Source: Tenuifilum sp. 4138str (GTDB lineage: Bacteria; Bacteroidota; Bacteroidia; Bacteroidales; Tenuifilaceae). From it: a DNA stretch of 64,000 nucleotides. Both the position numbers and the translations under genes were made by a program. Below the pieces are notes generated by a model. The model searched no databases. It was given only the letters and a program-made list of their open reading frames with translations, and was not told the DNA's origin. Below are positions 7,418 through 15,900 of this stretch, in pieces (within the stretch, counting starts at the first letter, position 1; every line of letters begins with the position of its first letter). The stretch lies in contig NZ_JBGCUE010000014.1 in assembly GCF_041102575.1 (NCBI RefSeq), forward strand, positions 1-64,000, written 5' to 3'.

Positions 7418-7490
7418 GTCATGCTGAGCTAAGTCGAATCATCTCTTTCCCCTTTTATGAGATCCCTCGACTACGCTCGGGATGACAATG
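7418..7490. repeat. Long inverted-repeat unit (GTCAT family), copy 2
   Basis: TTGTCAT (7418-7424) and ATGACAA (7484-7490) form the ends. The inner arms GCTGAGC/GCTCGGG, GTCGA/TCGAC and TCTC/GAGA pair as well, giving an almost continuous ~30-bp stem. Confidence 0.75.
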
Positions 7491-7563
7491 GAGTTGTAAA
7501 TGTTTAGCCCCTACGGGGCTAGATGCGTTGTTCGTTGTTCGTGAATCGTTGTTGGTGAAGCTA

Positions 7564-7652
7564 TTGTCATGTTGAGCTAAGCGAAACGTCGATAGGGTCG
7601 ATTAGAGATCATTCGCTCCCCGCTAGGGCGGGACAGGCCGCTTAGGATGACA
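7564..7652. repeat. Long inverted-repeat unit (GTCAT family), copy 3
   Basis: TTGTCAT (7564-7570) and ATGACA (7647-7652) bound the unit; the inner arms AGCTAAGCG and CGCTTAGG are also complementary. Confidence 0.65.
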
Positions 7653-7760
7653 GGCATGTATATTTTTGTTAACTAAACGACATTGATACAGCATGATAAA
7701 ATCCCGAACTAAACGACAGGGATATGTATTAATCAACTTTGAGTAACAAATTGTCACTAT

Positions 7761-7791
7761 TTTGAAATTCAGTAAATTAACATTATATTTG
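7761..7791 (+). promoter_or_regulatory. Bacteroidota-type promoter of the response regulator
   Basis: TTTG at 7761-7764 and TATATTTG at 7784-7791 with 19 bases between them match the -33/-7 consensus of the primary sigma factor of this phylum. The ATG follows 30 bases downstream. Confidence 0.75.
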
Positions 7792-7821
7792 GTAAAATAA
7801 GTTGACTAAAAACCAAAAGCC

Positions 7822-8217
7822 ATGTCCGATCCAGTAAATAATGCCATGGGCCTAGCCGGAAAGAGGATTTTGATCGTTGATGACGATACGGTTAGCCGGA
7901 TATTCCTCAGGGAATTGCTAGTGCAGTCGGGAGCAGTGTTGGATTTTGTCCGGAATGGTTATGAGTTGCAAAAGTATATTGGCTCAAACCCGGAGCCCGA
8001 TGTTATACTTATTGATGTTAAGCTACCCGATGCCGATGGAGTTGAGCTTGCAGCTCAGCTATTGGCTAAAAAGCCAGGCTTAAGGGTTGTTGCCGAAACC
8101 GCCTATGCAATTGAAGGGCTCGATGAAAAGTGTCGTGATTACGGTTTAAAGGGGTGTGTGTACAAGCCAATCAACAAGGATGAGCTTCTAAAACTTTTAC
8201 TAAAAGTTGTTGAGTAA
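7822..8217 (+). CDS. Single-domain response regulator
   Basis: The 131-residue protein is a CheY-like receiver with no output domain. Visible are the acidic pair VDDD near residue 20, the phospho-acceptor Asp in ILIDVKLPDADG (about residue 65), the switch Thr in VVAETAY and the Lys in YKPINK. It must act through protein-protein contacts or as a phosphorelay shuttle. The VAETAY/YKPI variant resembles the receiver at the end of the hybrid protein 18587-20956 (VAQTAY/TKPI), so both may belong to the same Bacteroidota receiver subfamily. There is no kinase next to it. A near-consensus promoter is seen upstream, and glyA follows after 69 bases. Confidence 0.88.
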   Translation: MSDPVNNAMGLAGKRILIVDDDTVSRIFLRELLVQSGAVLDFVRNGYELQKYIGSNPEPDVILIDVKLPDADGVELAAQLLAKKPGLRVVAETAYAIEGLDEKCRDYGLKGCVYKPINKDELLKLLLKVVE

Positions 8218-8286
8218 CACATGGCGCTCGTATTTGAATTATTTTTAAAAGGTTAATTTTACGGCATAATTTTAAATACTAATAGA

Positions 8287-9567
8287 ATGAAACGCGATAC
8301 TCAGATTTTTGAACTGATTGAAAAGGAGCGCCAGCGCCAGATGCATGGCATTGAGCTTATTGCATCGGAAAACTTTGTTAGCCCTCAGGTTCTTGAGGCT
8401 ATGGGGTCGGTGTTAACCAATAAGTATGCCGAGGGTTATCCCGGTGCACGCTACTACGGTGGTTGCGAGGTGGTTGACCAGTCGGAACAGCTAGCCATTG
8501 ACAGGCTAAAACAGCTATTTGATGCCGAGTATGCCAACGTTCAGCCTCACTCGGGGGCGCAGGCAAACATGGCCGTTTTCATGGCCGTGATGAAACCTGG
8601 CGACACCTTCCTGGGACTCGACCTTTCGCATGGCGGTCACCTCTCCCACGGTTCGCACGTTAACTTTTCAGGGATGTGGTACAAGGCGGTATCGTACGGT
8701 GTAAAGGAAGATACCGGTAGGGTTGACTACGACATGATGGAACGCATGGCCATGGAGCATAAGCCAAAGCTTATAGTTGGTGGAGCCTCGGCTTACTCCC
8801 GTGAGTGGGACTACAAGCGTATGCGCGAGATTGCAGATAAGGTTGGCGCATTGCTAATGATTGACATGGCCCACCCAGCAGGTCTAATTGCTGCCGGTTT
8901 GCTCGATAATCCTGTGAAATACGCTCACTTTGTTACATCTACCACTCACAAAACTCTCCGCGGCCCCCGCGGTGGTATCATACTGATGGGTAAGGATTTC
9001 CCCAATCCATGGGGGTTAACCACTCCTAAGGGTGAGGTGAAAATGATGTCGCAGATACTAAACTCCAGTGTTTTCCCCGGTGTTCAGGGTGGCCCTCTTG
9101 AGCATGTTATTGCAGCAAAAGCAGTAGCTTTTGGCGAAGCCCTTCTACCTGAGTTCAAGGAGTATCAAACCCAGGTGAAAAAGAATGCTGCCGCTATGGC
9201 GCAAGCCTTTATTGATAAAGGCTACAAGGTGGTTTCGGGTGGAACCGATAACCACTCTATGCTTATCGATCTGCGTACAAAATTCCCCGATATTACCGGT
9301 AAAAAGGTGGAAAACACGCTGGTGCTAGCCGATATCACCATAAATAAAAATATGGTTCCTTTCGATAGCCGTTCCCCATTCCAAACCTCGGGTATCCGTG
9401 TTGGTACTCCTGCCATTACCACCCGTGGTTTAAAGGAAAACCACATGCCAGTTATTGTGGATCTGATTGACAGGGTAATATCCAATATTGATAACGAGAA
9501 AGTTATTGCCGAGGTAAGGGCTGAGGTAAACAAGCTAATGAAGGATTTCCCACTCTTTGCCTGGTAA
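8287..9567 (+). CDS. glyA: Serine hydroxymethyltransferase
   Basis: The 426-residue PLP enzyme interconverts serine plus tetrahydrofolate and glycine plus 5,10-methylene-THF, the main one-carbon source. Seen: IASENFVSP and [15 protein letters not shown] at the N-terminus, QPHSGAQAN, the PLP-contacting [13 protein letters not shown], and the Schiff-base Lys222 in [14 protein letters not shown]. Length and motif spacing are standard. A strong terminator follows the stop by 24 bases, so this is the end of the transcript. Confidence 0.98.
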   Translation: MKRDTQIFELIEKERQRQMHGIELIASENFVSPQVLEAMGSVLTNKYAEGYPGARYYGGCEVVDQSEQLAIDRLKQLFDAEYANVQPHSGAQANMAVFMAVMKPGDTFLGLDLSHGGHLSHGSHVNFSGMWYKAVSYGVKEDTGRVDYDMMERMAMEHKPKLIVGGASAYSREWDYKRMREIADKVGALLMIDMAHPAGLIAAGLLDNPVKYAHFVTSTTHKTLRGPRGGIILMGKDFPNPWGLTTPKGEVKMMSQILNSSVFPGVQGGPLEHVIAAKAVAFGEALLPEFKEYQTQVKKNAAAMAQAFIDKGYKVVSGGTDNHSMLIDLRTKFPDITGKKVENTLVLADITINKNMVPFDSRSPFQTSGIRVGTPAITTRGLKENHMPVIVDLIDRVISNIDNEKVIAEVRAEVNKLMKDFPLFAW

Positions 9568-9590
9568 TCGGTATCAACCTAAATTATTTG

Positions 9591-9621
9591 ACCCCAATGG
9601 CATAGGCTATTGGGGTTTTTT
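9591..9621 (+). terminator. Intrinsic terminator after glyA
   Basis: ACCCCAAT/ATTGGGGT stem (9591-9598/9609-9616) followed by a T-run to 9621. It rules out an overlapping upstream start for the next gene. Confidence 0.88.
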
Positions 9622-9631
9622 AGTAAATTGC

Positions 9632-10129
9632 ATGAAAAATTTGCTGGCTATGGATACCTTTACCATTGAACTTAACGAAATTAGCCATAAAAAATCAAAG
9701 CTGATTAGGCTTTGGATTGGTGGTGCTTTAATCCTGGTAGTTACAGTTGCGCTTTCGTTCTACCTAATAGGAAGCGATATTACCCGTTTGGCTGTTCTTA
9801 TTCCGGTTATATTACAGGTTGCCATTTACATCTACTTTGCCTACTCTACCTACAATGCACGTGTGTATATCCAATCCGATGCCTATGCTCTTGAGTACAA
9901 GTTTGGCATGCTAAGCAAAACTCCAAAAACGATAATCTGGGAAACCATTACTAAAGTTAAGATAGGCCCTACCTACCTAGCTTTTTACAAGCGTTCGGGC
10001 AAGCGCACAACCATTAGCTTGGGCTGGCTCCCATACGTTAAGCTAAAGGAGATTAAAGAGAAGATTTGCGAGGTTGCCCAGGCAAAGGGCATAGCCTGTG
10101 AGTGGGCTGAATACAAAAAGTATAGCTAA
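9632..10129 (+). CDS. Membrane protein with PH-like C-terminal domain
   Basis: Two predicted membrane helices (about RLWIGGALILVVTVALSFYL and VLIPVILQVAIYIYFAY) are followed by a β-rich soluble part (YIQSDAYALEYKFGMLSKT...IIWETITKVKIGPTYLAFYKR) that looks like a bacterial pleckstrin-homology-type domain. Function is unknown. The frame is open further upstream (from 9557), but that region overlaps glyA and a terminator, so I start at ATG 9632; ATG 9650 is also possible. The next gene starts one base after the stop, so the two are surely co-transcribed with the TauE/SafE permease. Confidence 0.72.
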   Translation: MKNLLAMDTFTIELNEISHKKSKLIRLWIGGALILVVTVALSFYLIGSDITRLAVLIPVILQVAIYIYFAYSTYNARVYIQSDAYALEYKFGMLSKTPKTIIWETITKVKIGPTYLAFYKRSGKRTTISLGWLPYVKLKEIKEKICEVAQAKGIACEWAEYKKYS

Positions 10130-10130
10130 G

Positions 10131-10880
10131 ATGGATTTTTGGCTTTATGTCCTTGTGATTTTTGTTGGGGCAGCAGCAGGATTTATCAATACCTTGGCAG
10201 GAAGTGGGTCGTTGCTTACTCTACCCGTACTCATTTTTCTTGGCTTGCCAGCCAATGTAGCCAATGGCACTAACCGAATTGGGATTTTTATGCAGAGCAT
10301 TGCTGCTGTTGGCGGGTTTAAGAAAAAGAAGGTTTTTGAATGGAGCGAGGGTATTTGGCTTACCTTACCTGCAGCTATTGGTGCTTTGATTGGTTCAATG
10401 GTGGCGGTTGATATCGATGAACTCCTAATGAACCGTATAATTGGTGTACTTTTGGTGTTTATGTTTGTTTTATTACTCGTTAAACCAGAGCGATGGCTCA
10501 ACCCATCAAGCCCCAATTCTAACATCCGTTTAACTCCCTTACGGTTTGTAGTATTCATGGCTATTGGCTTCTATGGAGGTTTTATTCAGGCCGGTGTAGG
10601 TTACTTTTTACTGGCCGGGTTAGTTCTTGGAGCAGGCGTGGATTTGGTTAAGGCTAACGCCATAAAGGTGTTGATTACTTTCGTATTTACCGTGTTGGCT
10701 TTAGGAGTGTTTATATACAATAATCAGGTAGATTACCTGATTGGCATTACCATGGGGGTAGGAAATATGTTAGGGGCTTGGGTTGCAACCCATGTGGCTG
10801 TTAAGAAGGGCTCCGTGTTTATTCGTTGGTTTTTGCTGGTGTGCGTGTTCGCTTTTGCCTTAAAATTGCTTCTATTCTAG
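10131..10880 (+). CDS. TauE/SafE family permease
   Basis: About 249 residues with 7-8 hydrophobic helices. The N-terminal pattern GAAAGFINTLAGSGSLLTLPVLIFLGLP-ANVANGTNR and the internal repeat GGFIQAGVGYFLLAGLVLGAGVDLVKANAIKV are the duplicated signatures of the sulfite/organosulfonate exporter family. Substrate cannot be told from sequence. The start is ATG 10131, right after the stop of the PH-like membrane protein; an earlier in-frame codon would overlap it. It is convergent with the tonB gene, with 8 bases between stops. Confidence 0.9.
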   Translation: MDFWLYVLVIFVGAAAGFINTLAGSGSLLTLPVLIFLGLPANVANGTNRIGIFMQSIAAVGGFKKKKVFEWSEGIWLTLPAAIGALIGSMVAVDIDELLMNRIIGVLLVFMFVLLLVKPERWLNPSSPNSNIRLTPLRFVVFMAIGFYGGFIQAGVGYFLLAGLVLGAGVDLVKANAIKVLITFVFTVLALGVFIYNNQVDYLIGITMGVGNMLGAWVATHVAVKKGSVFIRWFLLVCVFAFALKLLLF

Positions 10881-10888
10881 CCCTTGAA

Positions 10889-11710
10889 TTACTGAAGTTT
10901 AAAAATGTAAGTTATTGTCCCAATTTGCGAAGCAGGAGCATTGGGATCAACATTGAACTTGGCATTAAGGGCTGCCTTTTCAGCGGCACGCAGTAGCTGA
11001 TTGTCGAGCGTAGTTGAACCCCTAACCCCTGCAACAGCCTTTGTTACGTTTCCTCGGTTATCAACAGTAACCTCAACCACAACACGTCCTTCCTTTTGCG
11101 ATGGGTACTCCGGTTTTGGAAGGCTTTGGGCGGTTCTGCCCTGAAGGTTTGCAATAATGCCCCTTTCAGCATCGCCACCTCCGCCTGTAGTTCCGGTACG
11201 GTTGGCAGATTCAGGTGATCCTTCAAGTCCACCCTGGTTGCCGGGCTTACCGGTTTCACCCTCACCGGTAGTGCTACCGGAGGTTTTATGACCAGGGAAA
11301 AGAGCCTTTTGATTTACCTTTGGGATTTCTTCAGTATTTGTTTGGGTGGTTTGGGTGTTCTGGGTGGGTTGGGGAGTAGTGGTTTCGGTTTTACTTTTAG
11401 TTTGCTCCTTTTTGGTCGATTCCTTCTTTGGGGTAGGAAGCGATGGCGCCTCCTCGTGGGTTTGGGTTAATGGCGATTCCTCAGCGGGTTTGCTTGCCTG
11501 TGCCTGTTGGGGCATTGACGATGCTTCCTGAACACGAGGTTCTTCAATTCCACTACCATCGTCGGAATTACCAAAGTTTATTAGGATGCCCCTCTCGGCC
11601 GGCAATGGCAACGGGGTACTAAAACCGAATACTATCAATAGGAATACAAGAAGTGAATGGAACAGGATTGTTCCCACTATTCCTCTTACTCTATATTCGG
11701 TTTTTGTCAT
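10889..11710 (-). CDS. TonB family energy-transducing protein
   Basis: The 273-residue protein has one N-terminal membrane anchor (about residues 10-30), a long Pro/Thr/Gln/Glu-rich linker (about 45-190) for spanning the periplasm, and a C-terminal TonB-like domain with PKPEYPSQKEGRVVVEVTVD, NVTKA and NAKFNVD...ITYIFKLQ. It should couple the proton motive force, harvested by ExbB/ExbD, to outer-membrane transport or another envelope process. It is the last gene of exbB-exbD-tonB, with 11 bases to exbD. A Tol-like role (TolA) is the alternative; no pal or tolB is adjacent. Confidence 0.9.
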   Translation of the reverse strand: MTKTEYRVRGIVGTILFHSLLVFLLIVFGFSTPLPLPAERGILINFGNSDDGSGIEEPRVQEASSMPQQAQASKPAEESPLTQTHEEAPSLPTPKKESTKKEQTKSKTETTTPQPTQNTQTTQTNTEEIPKVNQKALFPGHKTSGSTTGEGETGKPGNQGGLEGSPESANRTGTTGGGGDAERGIIANLQGRTAQSLPKPEYPSQKEGRVVVEVTVDNRGNVTKAVAGVRGSTTLDNQLLRAAEKAALNAKFNVDPNAPASQIGTITYIFKLQ

Positions 11711-11721
11711 TTCTATTCTTA

Positions 11722-12123
11722 CTACCTTTTCTGTAATGGTTGGGTTGCCAGAATAAGCTTGTACTTGTTATCCTTGGCAATATTCATAACCTTAACCACC
11801 TCCTCCATGGGTACGCTTCTATCAACGTGTAGTGCAATGGTAGGATCGTCCTGTCCTTTCATCTTTTGCTGCAAAAGGTATTCCAGTTGCCCGAGGGTAA
11901 CGGGAACCGTTTCCAGGTAAAAATTTCTATCGGCAGTAATGGAAACCGAGGTTATGGGCTTTGCCGATACCTGGCTATTACTTTGGGGTAGCAAAAGCTT
12001 TAGCGCATTGGGGTGAATAAGGGTTGACGATACCATGAAAAAGATAAGTAAAAGGAATACTATATCGGTCATGGACGACATGCTAAAGCTCGGTTCAACC
12101 TTTACTCTTCGTTTGAGTGCCAT
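11722..12123 (-). CDS. exbD: ExbD/TolR family proton-channel subunit
   Basis: The 133-residue protein has a short cytoplasmic N-terminus, one helix with the essential Asp (SSMTDIVFLLLIFFMVSS) and a periplasmic domain ending in HVDRSVPMEEVVKVMNIAKDNKYKLILATQP, all typical of ExbD/TolR. With ExbB it forms the inner-membrane proton channel that drives TonB. It is 12 bases downstream of exbB and 11 bases upstream of tonB on the minus strand. Confidence 0.93.
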   Translation of the reverse strand: MALKRRVKVEPSFSMSSMTDIVFLLLIFFMVSSTLIHPNALKLLLPQSNSQVSAKPITSVSITADRNFYLETVPVTLGQLEYLLQQKMKGQDDPTIALHVDRSVPMEEVVKVMNIAKDNKYKLILATQPLQKR

Positions 12124-12135
12124 AGGGGTAAATTT

Positions 12136-12831
12136 TTACGAAACAGGTTCGTAGAGTAAATCCATAAACTCGTTGGTGTTGGCCTCAAGGTTGAAAACAA
12201 CCTTTTCGATACGGGCTACCAGGTAGTTGTATCCAAAGTATGCAAAAATACCAACAATTAAACCGGCTACGGTTGTCACCATGGCGGTGTAGATACCGTT
12301 TGAGAGCAAGCCCACATCGATGTTATTTCCAGCCATGGACATATCGTAAAAGGCACGGATCATACCTAGAACAGTTCCTAGGAATCCTAACATGGGGGCG
12401 CCACCAGCAATGGTTGCCAGGAATGGCAAACTCTCCTCGAGCTTTGAAATTTCCAGGTTCCCAACATTTTCTATGGCTGCATTTACATCGGGCAGCGGGC
12501 GACCAATGCGCTGTATTCCCTTCTCAATCATGCGGGCTACCGGTGTGTTTTGCGACCGGCAAAGGGCAATAGCAGCATCTATTTTATCCTCATGTATATA
12601 CTCCCTGATACGGTTCATGAAATTGACATCGGTAACTGAGGCTTTTCGAATGGCAAAATAGCGCTCAAAAAAGATGTAAACGGCTGCTACCGATAGTAAA
12701 AATATCGGAATCATTATCCATCCGCCTTTAAGGGCAAGTTCTAGAAAACTTAAAGATATTTCACCTTGCGTTCCGGGATTAACACCGGCCGGAGTTTGAA
12801 GAAGAACAAACATGGATAGCATCGTATTCAT
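12136..12831 (-). CDS. exbB: MotA/TolQ/ExbB proton channel protein
   Basis: A 231-residue protein with three helices (about 36-52, 135-160 and 180-200) and a cytoplasmic loop IREYIHEDKIDAAIALCRSQNTPVARMIEKGI. The conserved helices 2-3 show PFLATIAGGAPMLGFLGTVLGMIRAF and LSNGIYTAMVTTVAGLIVGIFAYFGYNYL. It builds the pentameric core of the proton channel. It is the first gene of the three-gene cluster; the giant TamB gene lies upstream on the same strand with a 76-base gap, so joint transcription is possible. Confidence 0.94.
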   Translation of the reverse strand: MNTMLSMFVLLQTPAGVNPGTQGEISLSFLELALKGGWIMIPIFLLSVAAVYIFFERYFAIRKASVTDVNFMNRIREYIHEDKIDAAIALCRSQNTPVARMIEKGIQRIGRPLPDVNAAIENVGNLEISKLEESLPFLATIAGGAPMLGFLGTVLGMIRAFYDMSMAGNNIDVGLLSNGIYTAMVTTVAGLIVGIFAYFGYNYLVARIEKVVFNLEANTNEFMDLLYEPVS

Positions 12832-12907
12832 TATTTTTAAATTTTCCGAAAATTAGTAAAAAAACGTATTATTCCACTTTTCATTGTTCAAATAGGTGAG
12901 CACAGTG

Positions 12908-15900
12908 CTAATTTATCTTAACAAAGCTAGTATCGGGCAAGTTTGTATTGGTAGAATTTTGGTTGGTGCTGCTATCGTTTTGTAAAGTATCGTTTGGATA
13001 CTGTTTATCCTTGCTGAAGATTGAGTTGAAAAGCTCCCTGATGGTGTTAAAATCCTCACGGTAAACAATACCAGCACCAGTGGTGTAGTTGTTCTGCTGA
13101 CTTGTTAGCAAAACATCATTATTGTTACGTGCAAAGGCCTTACCACGGAGTTTTCCACTTTTGTTGAGCTTAATATCAACGGTAAAGTCGCCAACAAGTG
13201 CATTGCTAGAGTTCTTATTGCCACCCACACCCACGTTACTACTAATGGAAACCCTATCGTCCAGTATTTGGGTTGATAGCGCCATTTCAACCTGGTCAGA
13301 GCTGAGCTCGTTCTCCAGACCCGGGCGGTAGTTTATACCTATATCAAAGTTTTTGCTCCATTGGGAGAGCCAATTGCTTAGCTGATTGGAAAGTAGCTCA
13401 CTGGCAGTATTGTATAAGCCGGTAGTACCAAGGCTGGCATTGGAGGTTTGGGTGCCAGCCGAGGTCATTCCGGGGTCGGAAATGAAGCTGTTTATTACCA
13501 GCAGCCCTAGGAACTGGGTATTTATTTTTTCTTCGGTATTGAGCATTCCGTCGACCAAAGCCTTGGTTTGCTGGTCGAGGTTAGGGAAGTCGATACCAAA
13601 CTTGATTGATGGTGTAAGGAGCTTTTGCGATAGCATGATTTTACAATCAACCGGAACACGGGCTGTGTAACTATCGTCGAGCAAGAGCTGCTTAAGTGAG
13701 GTTTTTACCCGGTACACGGCCTTGATATCCATGTTAGCATCTAGCGGGTCGCCATTCCAATCGATGTAGCTGCCCTGCTCAATGCGAAAACGCTTATTGA
13801 TAACCCCAGAGAGGGTGAAAAGGTAATCACCCTGCTCAATGGTGTAGCGGCCAAACATACGGAAAACGTCTTTTGACGGGTTAATTTCCATTCGCAGGCT
13901 ACCGCTGCCATTTGCTTTAATAATATCGCCTAGCTTCTTGTCAATAATAATTTGCGCCTCGGCTTCGGGGGTTACCTGTAAATCCATGGTAATGTTGATG
14001 TTGGATGATGAGGTTTGAACATTCTGCACTGCCTCTTCAATCTCAATCAAATCGGGGTTGTTGTTTACAAAGCTGATAAAGTTTGATTCTTCCACAGTGC
14101 TTGTGGAGGAAAGGGGTAAATAAATTGCTGTTCTGTTCTCGGTTTTAAGGTTTATGTTGAGGTTTAGGTTGTCGGGCGAACCCAATAAATCCACAAACCC
14201 GGAGGCAAAAACAGTTCCATAAAACGTTTCGTTATCGGTTTCACGGGTGTTCATGCAAAGGAAATTTTGCATGTTCAACCTAAGTCCAAGGTTGAAATTC
14301 TTAAAGTAGTTGGTTTGAATGGTTCCGTTTATAGCCGATGTTCGATTAAACCTATCGGTCAACCTGAAATTGTTTAATACAATATTGCTGTTGTTAATGG
14401 TTACCCTGTCGGAAAGGGTATAGTGGGTTTGCAGAAAATCAATGGTTAGTCCGGCATTGTCAAAGCCAATACTACCATCCACTATGGGTTTATTGGCATC
14501 GCCTTTGATTTTAAGTGAGCCATTCATACGGCCATGTAGGTTGGAAACATTCCCTTCCAGTAAGGGAGCAATAAGGGCTAGCTTTGCCTGGTTAATGTTT
14601 ACATCAAAGTTGAAGTTGCCTTTATCAGTAAAGTAATCGCCTTTGGCAAGGAGTGTTAGGGTATCGGCCCTTTGGTTGCTTAGTAAAAGGTTAATTCTAT
14701 TCTCGCTACCGTGCCAGGTGCTCTGGAATTTAACATCTCCAATATTTTGATTATTTACCACAAACTTATCAATCCCAATCTTGGCTTGAAGTATAGGGTT
14801 TAGCAGGATGCCAGTTGCCAAGGCATCGCCATTTATCCAACCGCTCAGCTTATAACCGGAATCGTGCAGGTAAAAGTTCAGGTATGATAGGTCGATGTTC
14901 TTGAGCGTTACTGCTATAGTGTCCGAATTAAGCTGCGACGCTTTACCGGTTATGCTAATTAGTTGGTGCTTATTGGAAAGGGCAATATTTGAAAACTGTA
15001 CGGTAGATGAATCGATACGAACCAGCGATGGAGACAAGTTCCATGTGGAGTCGTTTATAATAAGCGATGAGGGTAGAAAATTAATATCTATTGTGCTGTT
15101 AGGTTGCGAGAACGCTTTAAAGTCGGCAATCAGGTTAATATCGCCCAGGGTAGAAGGTGTTGAGTAGTTGTTCCAGTTAATATTACACCTTACGATATTG
15201 TTTTGGGTGGTAGCGTTTACTTTAAGGTTTCGGATGTAGCTGTTGCCAACCTTTATTTCGGGCATTAGCACATTGGCTTCCAGAATGCTATCGCGGGTTT
15301 CGCCATCAACACTTAGATTTTTAAAAACGGTGCTGCCTGTTACTAATTCAAGCACCTTTAGCTTAAAGGTTAGGGTTTCCTTGTTGGGATCTAATATGCC
15401 AAAAAGCGATGAGTTTTCGGCAATGCTTAGGTCTGGCACCAAAATGCTGGTAACCTTTTGTGTCTTTTTTAACCTAAACTTGATGAGGTAATCGTTATAC
15501 TCCTCAGCGTTATGTTGTGGAGCTTTGGATTTCTCATTGGATTCATCCTGCCTAAGGGCAGGTAAATGACGCGACAGAACCTTGTTCATGTAGTAGGGGA
15601 ACCTAGAAAAGCTTTGCCTACTGCGTATTTCACCCTCAGCAATATCGGATTTAAGCGTAATAACCTTACTTTCATTGGTGTTATCGGCAGTAATTGTAAG
15701 GTCGGCAATCTTAAACTCGCCGCGTTGGTTACGGTAGGTAGAGTTAACCAGTTTTATTTCGCCCTTACTATTGTCGAGGGTATTGCCGGAAAACTTTGCG
15801 GTTAAAAGGAACGATGCCACTGAAACGGAGTCAACCCTGTTAAGGTTGAGCTTAACCAAATCGATGCGAGGGGCAAAGAGTGAGAAATCGAACACGGGAA

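Larger units (their letters stand above)
6070..7760. other. 1.7-kb gene-free repeat field
   Basis: No credible gene is seen. The stretch is made of several dispersed repeat types: long inverted-repeat units bounded by TTGYCAT/ATGRCAA (6135-6242, 7418-7490, 7564-7652), GCGATGCA/TGCATCGC hairpin units (three copies), small palindromes such as GCCCC-TAC-GGGGC (6442, 7282, 7506) and CCCAGGG-TTTTGA-CCCTGGG (6940, 7183), a CCTCTCCTGACAGGAGAGG hairpin at about 6501, and a GCACGCGTCTGGAGACGCGTGC palindrome at 7235-7256. GTTCGTTGTTCGT simple-sequence tracts separate them. Short reading frames here are by-products of these repeats. Confidence 0.8.

Noticed and set aside
9557-9631. Longer N-terminus for the PH-like membrane protein
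   Set aside because: This segment overlaps the 3' end of glyA and the glyA terminator; the shorter start at 9632 is more sensible.
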